Part shown: positions 48,606 through 59,323 of the stretch, one piece after another
Position numbering within the stretch: position 1 is the stretch's first letter
How the letters are laid out: every line of letters starts with the position of its first letter
NCBI GenBank assembly: GCA_027596075.1
Contig: JADGJC010000176.1
Coordinates: 1 to 64,000, forward strand
Reading direction: 5' to 3'
From: Rhizophlyctis rosea
Lineage: Eukaryota; Chytridiomycota; Chytridiomycetes; Rhizophlyctidales; Rhizophlyctidaceae
DNA length: 64,000 nucleotides
Position numbers and translations under genes: made by a program
The notes under the pieces: model-generated
What the model was told of the DNA's origin: nothing
Database searches by the model: none
Seen by the model: only the letters and a program-made list of their open reading frames with translations

Positions 48606-51600
48606 ATGTCTTTCTTCGGTTTCGACACGACTTTACCCGACCGAACTCGAACTCCCTCGGCTGGGCGAGGCGCAGGAAGTTCAAGCGGTCATCGAGGTGG
48701 ACGAGCCACTCCGCCGAACGGTGGGCGAGGGCAAACCGGGGAGCAAAACCATTATGGCTTTCCCCCATCCAATAGGCGACACCACGCTCCCGACAATCGC
48801 GAAACGTTTGGTGCTGACTTTGCTGCGGGTGTACCAGCCGATGATGAAGAAGGATTGGCTTCGCAGTTGGATGAACTGTTGGAGAAGAAGTATGAGTACG
48901 GAGGGTTGGAGTATCCTGAGGGCGAGATGGAGTTCATAGATGATGAGGACACTGGGGGCTTACTGGAGGATGACGATGAAGGCTTGAATGATGAAACGTT
49001 TGGTGATTCGGCGGCACCACAGAACATCAGTATGCGCGTCTGCTGAATGACCCATATTGGCGTGGTGATTCTGAGCTATTCTATCCTAGATACGGATTTT
49101 GATTTCACGGCTGGCAACGAATTCTTCTCCACAGAACCTCCAGCTCCAGCTGTTCGTCGAGGTAAGTGTCGTCGGTTGCTGATCCAGTCCGTGCAACTGC
49201 TGACATGTACTCCACATGCACGCAGAAGATATCGACATGGCACGACGAGCATCCATAAAAGAGCTATGGGATCACCCGCTTCCTGACACCAAACGATCAG
49301 AGGCAATGGTGAGACTCGTTGATGTTTTTGCCAATTTCATTTTCATTGACATGTACACATTTGAAGAGACCGGTAACCGACGCGTGGAACAGATCAGGTT
49401 TGTGATTATGTGTTTGCGACCAACAAGTCCGTCCTCATTGTTTATGTGCGGTTAGGTGATCCTCGTACAATGCAAGGGCCCCAGGTTGGAGGAACGTTGA
49501 CGCTGGAAGAGATTGAAGCCGAGCTGTTGCGACAGGCACGAGGAGGCGGCATGGGCATGGAGCAACGGAATCGAGGGGTGGATTCTCCACCAATGATGGA
49601 CCCAAGGCATATAGATTTGAGAGGGATGGATTTGCGTGGAATAGATCCACGAATGATTGATCCTCGGTTGGTTGACCCACGTTTGTTGGATGGTGGTCAA
49701 CACCTTCCCTCATTAGCGGAGATGGAGATGGCGCTACGCGCTCAACGTCAACGCGGTCCGAACGGCCCACCAGGTTTAGGGCCAATGCCGCAATTAGACC
49801 GGATGGGGCCACCAATGGGTCCACCAATGGGCGGCCATGGCCATCACCAGCAGCCTTTCCGAAGACCATTACCACAACTTGGTCAGTTTTTCCCGAACGC
49901 ACAGCGGGCTATGTACAGCAACCAAGGTCATAGAGGATATGATCGGCGGGGCGATTACTCTCATCACCAATATCGTCATAATGACCGGAGGGGATATTAT
50001 GATAAGCGGGATAGGGAGGATTTCAGGCCAAGAGAGGTGCGTTTGATATGCCAACTTGTCATTTTGAAGTTGTTCACGAATCGGCCATTCAATGTGATTG
50101 CATTCGTTTGGAAATAGGAGAAGTATAAAGGCCTGATGACCCAACGGGAGAAAGAACTCATCGCCAAAATCCAAATCGCCCAACTCGTCACGGACGATCC
50201 TTATTCCGACGACTTCTATTACCAGATCTACAGTTCGCTCATTTCCGCAAAAGGCGGGGATGAGTCCAATCCGGGCACGCCGCCAGTGGGTGGGAAGTCT
50301 TTGAACTGGCAGCAGGATCTGTTGATGCGGCAGGGACGGGGCAATACCATCAACGTGACCAACCAGATGCAAATGCAAATGCAACGGTTGATCGATCAAA
50401 GGAAACAGAGGCCAAAGGGAACCAGTTTGGCTCTGGAGGGAGCGTTAGGGAAGCTGTCTCTTAGCTCGGTTCGTAACCCGAAGCAGGCCATTCAAGTTGG
50501 TGGTAACGCGGTCGCCGAAACTCAGGAAGCCAAGGAACATGTGGTCCCGCAGTTCGCTCGTCTGTCGCATAAGAAGATCTTGCAGCAGATCGAGGATGTT
50601 TACGCCGGGGTATTGGAACTTGAGGCATTGAAGAGGAAGGGACCTGAAGGGGAGGAGGAAGTGGAGAGTTGGCAGGCTGAGGTGGAGCGGCTGAGACATA
50701 AGCTGTGGGAAGATTTAGGGGTGGCTCAGAACGTTCCCCTCAAGTGAGTTTTCATGATTGTCCTTATGAACCGACTCCATCGTGCGATCATGTTCATCGC
50801 GCGACTAACTTATCGTGCAACATACTAATCGGCTCATTTCCAATTCAGCATGCCGCACCCAGTCGCATACTTCCTTTCTTACGCCAAGGGTAAGAGAGTT
50901 ATCCCGAGAGCTCTCCGATTCCTTACGCCGGATCAAGTGTTGGCTTTCTTGAGTACGCTGTTGGCTCGGTTGGAAGGGTTGGATGTTTGCAACATCACAA
51001 CAGGAACGCGCAGTGAAGCGGTTGGTTCAAAATTGTCTCCGAGTCGAAAGCCACTATCAGTTGCTCACACTTTGCATAGGTCGACCTCTTCCTTACACAC
51101 ATCATCCCTCCTATCGTCGGCTTCATCTCCGAAGTGCCGCTTCATGTGGTGAACAACTGCATGCGAATCCTCCTCGAACGGCACAACCTGGTGTGGTTGG
51201 CAAAGACCAAAGTGGGGTTGGCGTTCTTGACCATGTTTTTGAGTCGAGCGGAGATCTTGAAGCAGGGGGCTGGAGGTCCAGGAACACCAGGAGCACAAGG
51301 ACCGGGCCAAACTGCACCAAGTGAGGCGGAAATGGGCATGTGGTCAGTATGCGTTCATCTGCGTTGCTTGTTCTCAAGTGCTCGTTTCTCACTAAGTATC
51401 TACCATGGACCTCTCGTCATTGATAGGGCGGACATCTACAACTTCCTCTTTGCATCGCTCCACACACATTTCGCGGCCATCTTTCCCATTCCAAACCAGC
51501 AGGATGGCGGTGCGGCAGCAGAGGCGGACGAAGTTTACGTGTGGCAGTTCTTGGCAGCCATGGCGGTTGGCGCTACGACAGTGGACCATCAGCGAGTCCT

Positions 51601-51824
51601 GTTGACGGAAGTGAGGTAGGTTTTGCTCATGTTAGGAACATTAATAGTTTTCATCGTTTTGTGGGCTGGTCAGTTTCATTAACGGTTCGCAATCGGATAG
51701 GTCCAAGGTTCTTGAAGCGTCACGACGGACAGATAACCCAAAATCCACTGCAAATGTGAATTTGTTCTTGAATGCGTTGGGGTTGGGGATCGATGCAAGC
51801 CAATTGGCAAACATGCCTGCGTAG
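48606..51824 (+). CDS. PAT1: PAT1 mRNA decapping activator
   Basis: P-body protein linking deadenylated mRNA, Lsm1-7 and decapping factors. Ten exons: 48606-49029, 49090-49161, 49226-49308, 49367-49397, 49456-50036, 50118-50743, 50849-50984, 51080-51342, 51427-51615 and 51701-51824 (842 residues). The start SFFGFDTTLPD is the conserved PAT1 N-terminus. A Pro/Gly/Met/His-rich middle contains repeated DPR(M/L)(I/V)DPR units and a His/Arg/Tyr tract. The conserved MTQREKELIAKIQIAQL follows, and then the helical C-terminal domain (KGKRVIPRALRFLTPDQ, KTKVGLAFLTMFLSRAEIL, VNLFLNALGLGIDASQL). The join between exons 7 and 8 (LEGLD/VDLF) is the least certain, chosen by phase. Stop is TAG. Confidence 0.9.
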
Positions 51825-52225
51825 TGGATGCAACTGAACGGATGGATACGGGGGTGGAGATTTCATATGTATGTTCAATAGCGGAGCCGTTTTGTATGCC
51901 CCTTGCGAATAGTGTAGAAGGTTGGAGTCATCTGGTGGTGATTTCGCAAATCGTTGGTGGCTTCGCGTATCATTCTCGTCACTGTGTTGATCATACCCTT
52001 TGGTTGGGTTATTCTCTTTGGATGAGGCATCGAATGGGGTTTGGCAAGATGGAAGGAGTTGGGATGTAGGGAGGCCGAATCTGTACATCTGTAATTTTTG
52101 TAGATTGGAAGAAAAGTAGGATCAAGATGTGCAATGTCGGGCTCAGAATGTTATTTCATGTTGACGTGAAATTGTGACAATCGGCCTTTTCGCCTATTAC
52201 TTCAGACCAGAATCATTACAGCCAA
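51825..52225. other. Intergenic between convergent genes
   Basis: 3' flanks of PAT1 and the SET-MYND gene. No gene is seen. Confidence 0.5.
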
Positions 52226-53578
52226 CTATATTCCGTGATCTCTACATCTCCCACACGCGACGCAAACCCATCGGACATCGTCCCCTGAATTGCCCTTCGC
52301 ACCTTCATTCATGAGGCTGTCAGTCAACTCCCCTGGCACGAAATAGCCAAAACACCCATCCCGTTCACAAACTATATCCCTCCATCTCTCGTCCAAATCT
52401 ACCACCTGCGGATCAGAGGGATACAAGTGTCCGTTCGCTAGTTGCTCATCAATGAAACACCGCTCGCAGTCGCAATCGAAAAAGAACCATTCTTTGAGGG
52501 TTCGGCGGTCTATCTTGGGGGAATCGACAGGCACGGTGGTGGGCTCATGGCAGTGGACTATGCTATCACTATCTACGGCGGAGGAGGAGCGCTCTAATCC
52601 AACATAACTGATACATGCCTCCTCTCCTTCCTCCATATCCTTCAGGGCATAGAACACCATCTCCTTTCCCCCTCCTGCCATGGGCCTAGCGACGTGACCG
52701 ACATTGGGTACGCAAGCGTGATTGAAGAAGACAGCGCTAGGGAAGAGGGAAAGACCGTACGGTTGGCGAGGGGCGGTGTGACCTTTGAGTGAGAAGGTGT
52801 AGAGACCAAAAGAGTTGCACTCCTCACGGCAGATGAGGGAGACTAGGTCTTCGTGAGAGAGTGGGGTGGGCGGTCCGGGGAGGGTTTGCTGGAAACGGTT
52901 TAGGTGTTGGGCTACGGCATTAAAGTGGGCGATTTTGGACGGCGGAAACAGGGATTGGTTGTGACACATTTGGAGGAGGGTTTTGAACGTTGTTGAGGCG
53001 TTTGATGAAGAACGAATGGAGCCGGGTTCTTTCTGCACATATTCCGCGTCAACGTCACTCCCTACATCTATCCCTTCTCGTCCTATTCCTTTCATCTCAT
53101 GTGCACGTCGGATCAGCACCCGCATCAAGAGCCACATCCAATCTAAGGTATACTCGTCAAATGAACCGAGATTTTGCCGTGCTATAGAGGGAGCGGCACC
53201 CGTCGTCTTTATTAGCTCACCATCGGGCCGCAAAAAGTGTTTCATGAATTGGCACTCAGCCTGATGGAACAACTTCCAGTCGATATCCTGGCATTCAGCG
53301 GAGCAGTACGCAACCTCACTACAACGCCCGTTTGGGTTTGAACAAGCCCATACGTTGGTTGTTACGGTCTCATTATGCCCCTTTATGCTCAACAGCGACA
53401 AACACCCGGCGCATATTTGTCTCCGGTTCTCACAGTCAGGTACAGCAGCGTAAGCTTCGGACCGAAGGAGGGTTGTACCGGCGCGGACGGGACGGGAAGT
53501 AACGTATGAACGACCTTTGACAGGGTGGTTGTGGATGGTGAGATACGGAGACGCGCTTGAGAGTTCGGGGAGAGTCAT
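52226..53578 (-). CDS. SET-MYND domain protein lysine methyltransferase
   Basis: Single exon, 450 residues from the ATG at 53578; further upstream codons lack an ATG and family similarity. SMYD architecture: split SET start (GRSYVTSRPVRAGTTLL), MYND zinc finger (CAGCLSLL...VAYCSAECQDIDW...HQAEC), SET core (AVFFNHACVPNVGHV and EACISYVGL), and the post-SET cysteines (FFDCDCERC).  A further C-terminal C-x2-C pair (VCVACGRC) with CERDGCFGYF resembles the SMYD C-terminal zinc region. It should transfer methyl groups from SAM to lysines; targets are unknown. Confidence 0.87.
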   Translation of the reverse strand: MTLPELSSASPYLTIHNHPVKGRSYVTSRPVRAGTTLLRSEAYAAVPDCENRRQICAGCLSLLSIKGHNETVTTNVWACSNPNGRCSEVAYCSAECQDIDWKLFHQAECQFMKHFLRPDGELIKTTGAAPSIARQNLGSFDEYTLDWMWLLMRVLIRRAHEMKGIGREGIDVGSDVDAEYVQKEPGSIRSSSNASTTFKTLLQMCHNQSLFPPSKIAHFNAVAQHLNRFQQTLPGPPTPLSHEDLVSLICREECNSFGLYTFSLKGHTAPRQPYGLSLFPSAVFFNHACVPNVGHVARPMAGGGKEMVFYALKDMEEGEEACISYVGLERSSSAVDSDSIVHCHEPTTVPVDSPKIDRRTLKEWFFFDCDCERCFIDEQLANGHLYPSDPQVVDLDERWRDIVCERDGCFGYFVPGELTDSLMNEGAKGNSGDDVRWVCVACGRCRDHGI

Positions 53579-54339
53579 GGTTGAGTGGACGTTTCGGAAT
53601 TTCCAGAAAAGAGAAGCGGTGCGGAAACGCGATATGTGGTATGCAAGAAGGTGGGTGCAGAGCCGCCGGTGGAATTGTTCTTGAGGAGTCCACAAACACG
53701 AGTGCCGGGTTTTTAACTAACAGTGTGGGATCTTGTGTGTGAAATGCCCTGCACGGCTCCTCAGTAGCAAGTAAGACCTTACAGGCCGATCACCAGGCCA
53801 ATTCTGCTTTGGTGGTCCCCCCACCAGTCACCCGCGTCTTGTCTAATATCTGGCCGGTTGAAATGTGGCTCCAGTGCGGGACAATCTGTGTCGTGTCCTC
53901 CGCGGCAACTGGACAGCAACTGTCGGTTGGTTGTTATCCTGATCCCCATTGCCACGCTGCTCAATAAATTTCGCTGATCGGAACGACAGGTCGTCGATTT
54001 TGCACTGCGTTTCCTGCGAGGTATGATCTTGTGAGCCCTTGGTTGGGCCTTGCTAGCAGTTTCTTGGAGACGAAGTTCAGGAAACATGTCGTGTTGCATG
54101 CCACACATCCGGCAAGATGAAACCGTGGGATCGGCGGTCGTGGGAGGCGGTTCAAGCTGGAGTTATCCATGCTCTTGTCGTTGCTGTCGTTGCTGTTGCG
54201 CTTGAGGAAAAGGACTTTGGACTGCACGCAAGGAGGGTTGGAAAACTCCCAACGTCCCAGTGACCGCTTTTCTTAACTAGACCTTTTGCTACAGAATTAC
54301 CACGATTCGAACCGTGTTGTTACCGACCCTCCTTCCAAA
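53579..54339. other. Divergent intergenic region
   Basis: Promoters of the SET-MYND and F-box/LRR genes. A 109-codon minus-strand frame at 53779-54108 has no support. Confidence 0.4.
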
Positions 54340-55761
54340 ATGGGTGATAACAGAACCACGACTCCTTGCTACATCACCGCTCTACCAGAACACATCCTTT
54401 TCGACATCTTCGAGTACATTCAACCGCGCGATGGAAGCGTGAAACGGGTTCCCACTGAAGTATCGCCGGTGTACAGAAACGAGGAGAACGGGTTGCCTTA
54501 TGAGTTGCATTTGGCGCAAGGTGAGAAGAATTCTTCCATTGAATCAGCCTGTGNNNNNNNNNNGCCTGTGGAATGAGTTGTAACTTGTCACGCAGTATGC
54601 ACCACATTCCGCTCTACGGCCTTCCGACTGCGAGAGAGCGACTGTCTTGACGTCGCTACATATGCACCATGGAAGCTCAACGGGGACCGGAAAGCAGTTC
54701 AGCGGCGCAGCGGACTTGCTATCTTCCTGAACAATCCTGTCCGCATCCAATCTGTTCGCACCGTTAACTACCCTTTGAACTACAAGATATCCAGGAATAA
54801 CGCACTCCTGTCGGTTGTCGCGACGAATACCCTCAAACGTCTCACAATCTGGGGAGTCAGGAAGCAGGCAACCTTTGATCATATCGTGAAAGCCCTTACC
54901 AAAGCGAACGAGACCCATCAACCATTACGCTTGCTGAGCATGAAGATTGAAGCAAACAATGTTGGACTCTCGTCAGGCTTCCTAGCGTACCTCGAATCTC
55001 TGCAGACCTCCTCCCTCCGCGAACTTGCCCTATGCTTCTCGGATGACGCGTACAAGACTTCCGCCAATCCACCCGGGCGGAATCGACTCTTCATCCCTGC
55101 AAACATGTCGTTCAGATCACTGCACGCAATCCACTTCTCTTCTCTCATTGCCTTTGAGAATGCCCGTGCCTCCTTGCCCAACATCAAGCGCATCAACATC
55201 ATTTCGCCCCACCACAAACTGCTCCCAGAAATAGTACCCGTTCTGTGTGCTCTTCGGGAAAGCAGCTTGAGCAGTTTCCGCTGGAACGGGTTCGGCGGAG
55301 AGATGATCGTCGTTGTCTTTTCTTCCACATTCCTCAACCAATTGACTTCCCTCGCGCTTAATTTCGAACTCCTCGAGTACCGGTTGTTTGTCCCTTCTTT
55401 GGCAAAGTTCAAGTTTCTCACCTCCTTGACCTATTTGTCCCTATCCGGTCCTTCCAAACTTCTTCTTTGCGGAAACGTGATGTTCATGATAGGCCAGATC
55501 CCCGCAAGGCTTATCACATTGCATTTCAACGTCTTGGACTGGACCATGGACGTCTTGTCGAAAGGGTTGCGATCGCAGGCGGGTTTGAAGGAGGTGGTGA
55601 TTCGCACATCTGCCTTCTTGGTTGTAGGTAGGAGTGAGGAGGAGATGGCGGAGGACGCGCGGAAGTTGGGGGAGGAGTTGGGAATTCCGAAAGTTGAAGC
55701 GCACCACTACTTGGGTTTGGTGGAGGGTTGGGTTGAACCAATTGGACTGACTTGGAAGTAG
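54340..55761 (+). CDS. F-box/LRR-like protein (intron contains an assembly gap)
   Basis: Two exons, 54340-54520 and 54596-55761 (448 residues). The intron (54521-54595) contains ten N at 54554-54563, but the donor (GTGAGA), the acceptor and the phase all agree. The N-terminus is F-box-like (ITALPEHILFDIFEYI, VCTTFRSTAFRLRE). The rest has irregular leucine-rich strands (LLSMKIEANNVGLSS, LRELALCFSDD, SFRSLHAIHFSS, LTSLALNFELLEY, FLTSLTYLSLSG), as in F-box/LRR substrate receptors of SCF ligases. It is not closely related to the two F-box genes at 31 and 39 kb. Confidence 0.75.
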
Positions 55762-56053
55762 GCGTAGTTCTGTTTGGTGCTTACCATGATCCGACTATGT
55801 AATTAGTGATTTGTGGAGAGTCGATTCACATTGTCGCAGCATCTAACATTGTGGTTGCCTTCATGTGCCTCAGCTACGTCACCGGCAGGATTTCATTTCA
55901 GTGGGTTGGGTCGGTCGGTGCCTGCTTGTCTATGTAACGCTGGCCTGTGCCACACTGCCACCCAACTCGAAAGTTGTGACTTGTCAACATCCAGCATAAC
56001 TCGACCGCAACACCCTTGTCATAGTCAAAATAAACCTACAAACCGGACAAAGA

Positions 56054-57157
56054 ATGCTTGTCAACCTAGATTCAGCGCTGTCAAGCCTCGTCAAAGAACC
56101 CATAATTTCCACATCTCAAATTGCAACATTATGGGCTGGTTACGGCTCGGTCGTTCGCGTACAAACCTCCTCCACCTCACAAATCCTGAAACGCATTACC
56201 CTGCAACCTCCTGAAGACGGAGAAGATCTAAGTCACCAGAGAAAGCACATCTCTTATCTAGTTGAAACATGCTTTTACGAGCATCCTTTGCTCGTAAAGT
56301 CGATTGGGAATGCGGTCATTGATGTTCCCCAAGTTGACAAGGTGCTTAAAAAGGAGAATGGAAAGGGTGACATTGAGATAAGCATCCTCATGTCGGACCT
56401 CTCACCAAACTTTCCAATAAGCACCTCCTCGACAACTCTTGCGCAAACTCTATCATCCCTCCGATGGCTCGCAGCATTCCACGCTCACTTTTGGAACTTG
56501 TCTTCCCGCACCACAAACGGCTCATCACCTGCCCCATCCCCATTAGCGACGTCCCCACCAGGCGTTTGGTCCTATGGTGGATACTGGAACCTCCCAACCC
56601 GGCTCGCTGAACTATCCCAGCTTCCTTCCTCGTCCAAGTATCAAAGAATATCACAACGAACCTTTGACCTGTTGCATGGTCCTCAATCACAGAAGTTCCA
56701 TACCCTCCTACATGGAGATCCGAAGGTGGAAAATATCATGTTTGGCATGGACCCGACAACCCCTGCACGCAGTTCAATTTCTTCGATCTTGGAAGATGGC
56801 CCCATTGAAGATTCCCTCCTTCCCACCTGTGCCTTTCATGACTTCCAATACACGGGCTACGGACCAGGTGCCATTGACGTTGCCCATTTCCTTGCCACTT
56901 CCGCCCATCGCACCCTCCTGAATCCCTGGACGGTGCAGAACCTGCTAAGGTTTTATCACGACAAGAGCTTGGAGTACTTAGCACCTGACGCCAGCAATAG
57001 GGAAGACTGGGCGTTTGATGTATTTAGGAAGCAGTTTGACTGGGCTATGGTGGATTGGGTGCGGTTCATGATGGGCTGGGGGAGGTGGGGAAATCACACA
57101 TGGGCCGTGCAATGGGCAGATAGAGTTGTGGATGAGATGCTGCAGAATGGCGCATAG
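56054..57157 (+). CDS. Aminoglycoside phosphotransferase/CHK-type kinase
   Basis: Single exon, 367 residues. Protein-kinase-like fold of the APH/ecdysteroid-kinase (CHK) superfamily. The catalytic loop TLLHGDPKVENIMF carries HGD-x4-N near residue 220, and the metal-binding motif AFHDFQYTGYGPGAIDVAHF follows. The upstream helix YLVETCFYEHPLL is also typical. Members phosphorylate small-molecule hydroxyls; the substrate here cannot be inferred. Confidence 0.83.
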   Translation: MLVNLDSALSSLVKEPIISTSQIATLWAGYGSVVRVQTSSTSQILKRITLQPPEDGEDLSHQRKHISYLVETCFYEHPLLVKSIGNAVIDVPQVDKVLKKENGKGDIEISILMSDLSPNFPISTSSTTLAQTLSSLRWLAAFHAHFWNLSSRTTNGSSPAPSPLATSPPGVWSYGGYWNLPTRLAELSQLPSSSKYQRISQRTFDLLHGPQSQKFHTLLHGDPKVENIMFGMDPTTPARSSISSILEDGPIEDSLLPTCAFHDFQYTGYGPGAIDVAHFLATSAHRTLLNPWTVQNLLRFYHDKSLEYLAPDASNREDWAFDVFRKQFDWAMVDWVRFMMGWGRWGNHTWAVQWADRVVDEMLQNGA

Positions 57158-57825
57158 ATCTTTTGGGGGTATGTGGCAGAAGTAGGTGTGCAATATGGCA
57201 GTCGCCCTTAGCTTACAAATACGTTGAATGGTCAGGGTGGTTATCACAGTGCCGTATGCCATAGCCCACTATGCTGTATGTAAAACCGTGTCTTGCAGGA
57301 GTAATTCTACGTTAAACGCTTCGCGGCGACTCCTACACTTCTCGTTTGTGAAGACAGCATAGCAACCATCTGTCCTAATGCCTCCTTTTATCATGTATGC
57401 TTCAACCAGTGACAGTTCGCACTCTCACGAAATGACAAACGAAAGCAATAGATCGACAACGGCAGGCCGGAATCCAGTGGGAATTTCGAATGGTTCTGAC
57501 AAACTCAGGTTGAAGTTGCATAACTGTGCCTCCGGAACGGGTGCTGTCCCACCAATAAGGAGGGCTTGTGCCACAAAATGACGAGAGCATCTTTCAAATC
57601 GCCCGGGTCCTTTGACACCATCTTCCAAACGTACAGCTCACGTCAACTCAGTGGTGAAATGTGTATAAAGCAGATGATGCTCCTTCAACTCCCCTCTTCT
57701 CAAACATCAAGCAAGACGCCGTCACCCGTTCGCACCCCATTTCCATCGTCCACTTACCCATCACCGCAAGTGACATCGCACACAACACTCACAGTCACCA
57801 CTCACAGCTTCACACAATCTCCAAT
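57158..57825. other. Intergenic, no gene recognised
   Basis: Promoter region of the NmrA-type gene; short unsupported frames only. Confidence 0.4.
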
Positions 57826-58913
57826 ATGTCAACCGCACTTGTCGCAGGAGGTTCTGGCGGCCTAGGGTCTTTCCTTGTCAGAGCATTAGTCGCATCGCCC
57901 AAATTTACCAATGTCAAGGTCCTTGCCCGCCCTGAAAGTCGCGCAAGGGCGCAAGAAGCTGCTCCAGCCGGAGTCGAGATCGTTACAGCAGACTACAATA
58001 ATCATAGCGAGCTCCTTGAGGCCCTCACTGGTAAGTTTCTTTTGACAAGCATTCCATAATCGATTGGTTTCCAGATCAATTAACTTAATGAAATGCATTG
58101 AGCAGGCGTGGATGTTGTCATCTCAGCGTTGAATGGGATTGCGGCGGGGGACACACAGATTGCACTCATTAAGGCTGCGAAGGAGGCTCACGTCAAGAAG
58201 TTTGTGCCTACCGAGTTTGGTATTGATCCATCAAGACAGGCGTCATTCTCTTTCTATGCAGACAAGGTGTGTTGGAAAGCGCCGTTGGTGGCAGCCCGGC
58301 TTGAAACGGACGGATTGTGAAAGCGTGTGTATTGACCGAACCATCTATCTATGCTCTACAGATCAAAGCGCAGAAAGCTCTCCAATCTGCCGGGATTCCA
58401 TACACCCTCTACGGAACAGGCCTGTTTCCCGACACAGACCTTGCCGCCTGGTTTGGGTTTGACATCGAGAACAACAAAGCCACAATCGTCGGGGATGGAG
58501 AGCAGAAGATCACATGGAGTTTGAGGGAGGACATTGCCAAGTTCGTAGTGGAGGATATCACCAACAATGCCAGCAACAACAAGGTTGTGAATTTTGAGGG
58601 GGACGTCAAGACGGCAAATGAAGTAATCAAGTTGTTGGAGAAGAAGAAAGGTACATATTCCTTTGAGTCTGCACTGAAGTAATTCTGCATTTTCAATGAT
58701 TAATCGTCTCCCATCTCAGGCACGAAATTCGACGTTACGTACAAGGCACCGGAAGAAGCCCTATCTGATGCGAAGGCAACGGGCAACCCAGGCTTGTTTG
58801 CAGTAACTGAGATCCAGGTTGCGTACGCGCAAGGGTATGCTAAAGTATCCAACCCTGCATCCCTCAGCTTTGAACCCAAAAGTGTGGAGCAATATATCGA
58901 AACTGTGATTTGA
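57826..58913 (+). CDS. NmrA/isoflavone-reductase-like NAD(P)-binding protein
   Basis: Four exons: 57826-58030, 58106-58266, 58362-58650 and 58720-58913 (282 residues). The atypical short-chain dehydrogenase start is ALVAGGSGGLGSFLVRALV, followed by VKVLARPESRA, DVVISALNG, VKKFVPTEFGID, FYADK (active-site-type Lys) and GIPYTLYGTGLFPD. It belongs to the NmrA-like/isoflavone-reductase family, either a reductase or an NAD(P) sensor; the substrate is unknown. Confidence 0.88.
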
Positions 58914-59323
58914 GCGTTGCATGTGTAGAGTTGGATGACTTGGAGGTATAAATAGAGAGTAGCGCGTTCATTAGTCTGTAGTATAGCGCATGCACTTTTG
59001 TGTATGATTAGCGTTGTGAATAAATTCTATTAGAATTCCAAACCCTTTGCATAGTTCCTCGACAGTCTAGGCTCATTCTGACGAACTGAAATTCCGAGCA
59101 ATAACAATGCACATTTAAAAATATGCCGGTTCGGTATACGATCTGACGAATATGCATCAAGATGCGTGTGGGCTGTCCAAATTGCAACCAGCCTTTGCGA
59201 CAAAAGTTCTCGACCCTGGCGGCTGTCAGTCGAAGTTTCTTCAAACGAAAAACAAAGCAAAATGCTACTATTGAACCGGAAAGGATGGCAAAAATGAAAC
59301 AGTTTAATCTTTTCACCCCACCC
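58914..59323. other. Intergenic between convergent genes
   Basis: 3' flanks only; no gene is seen. Confidence 0.5.
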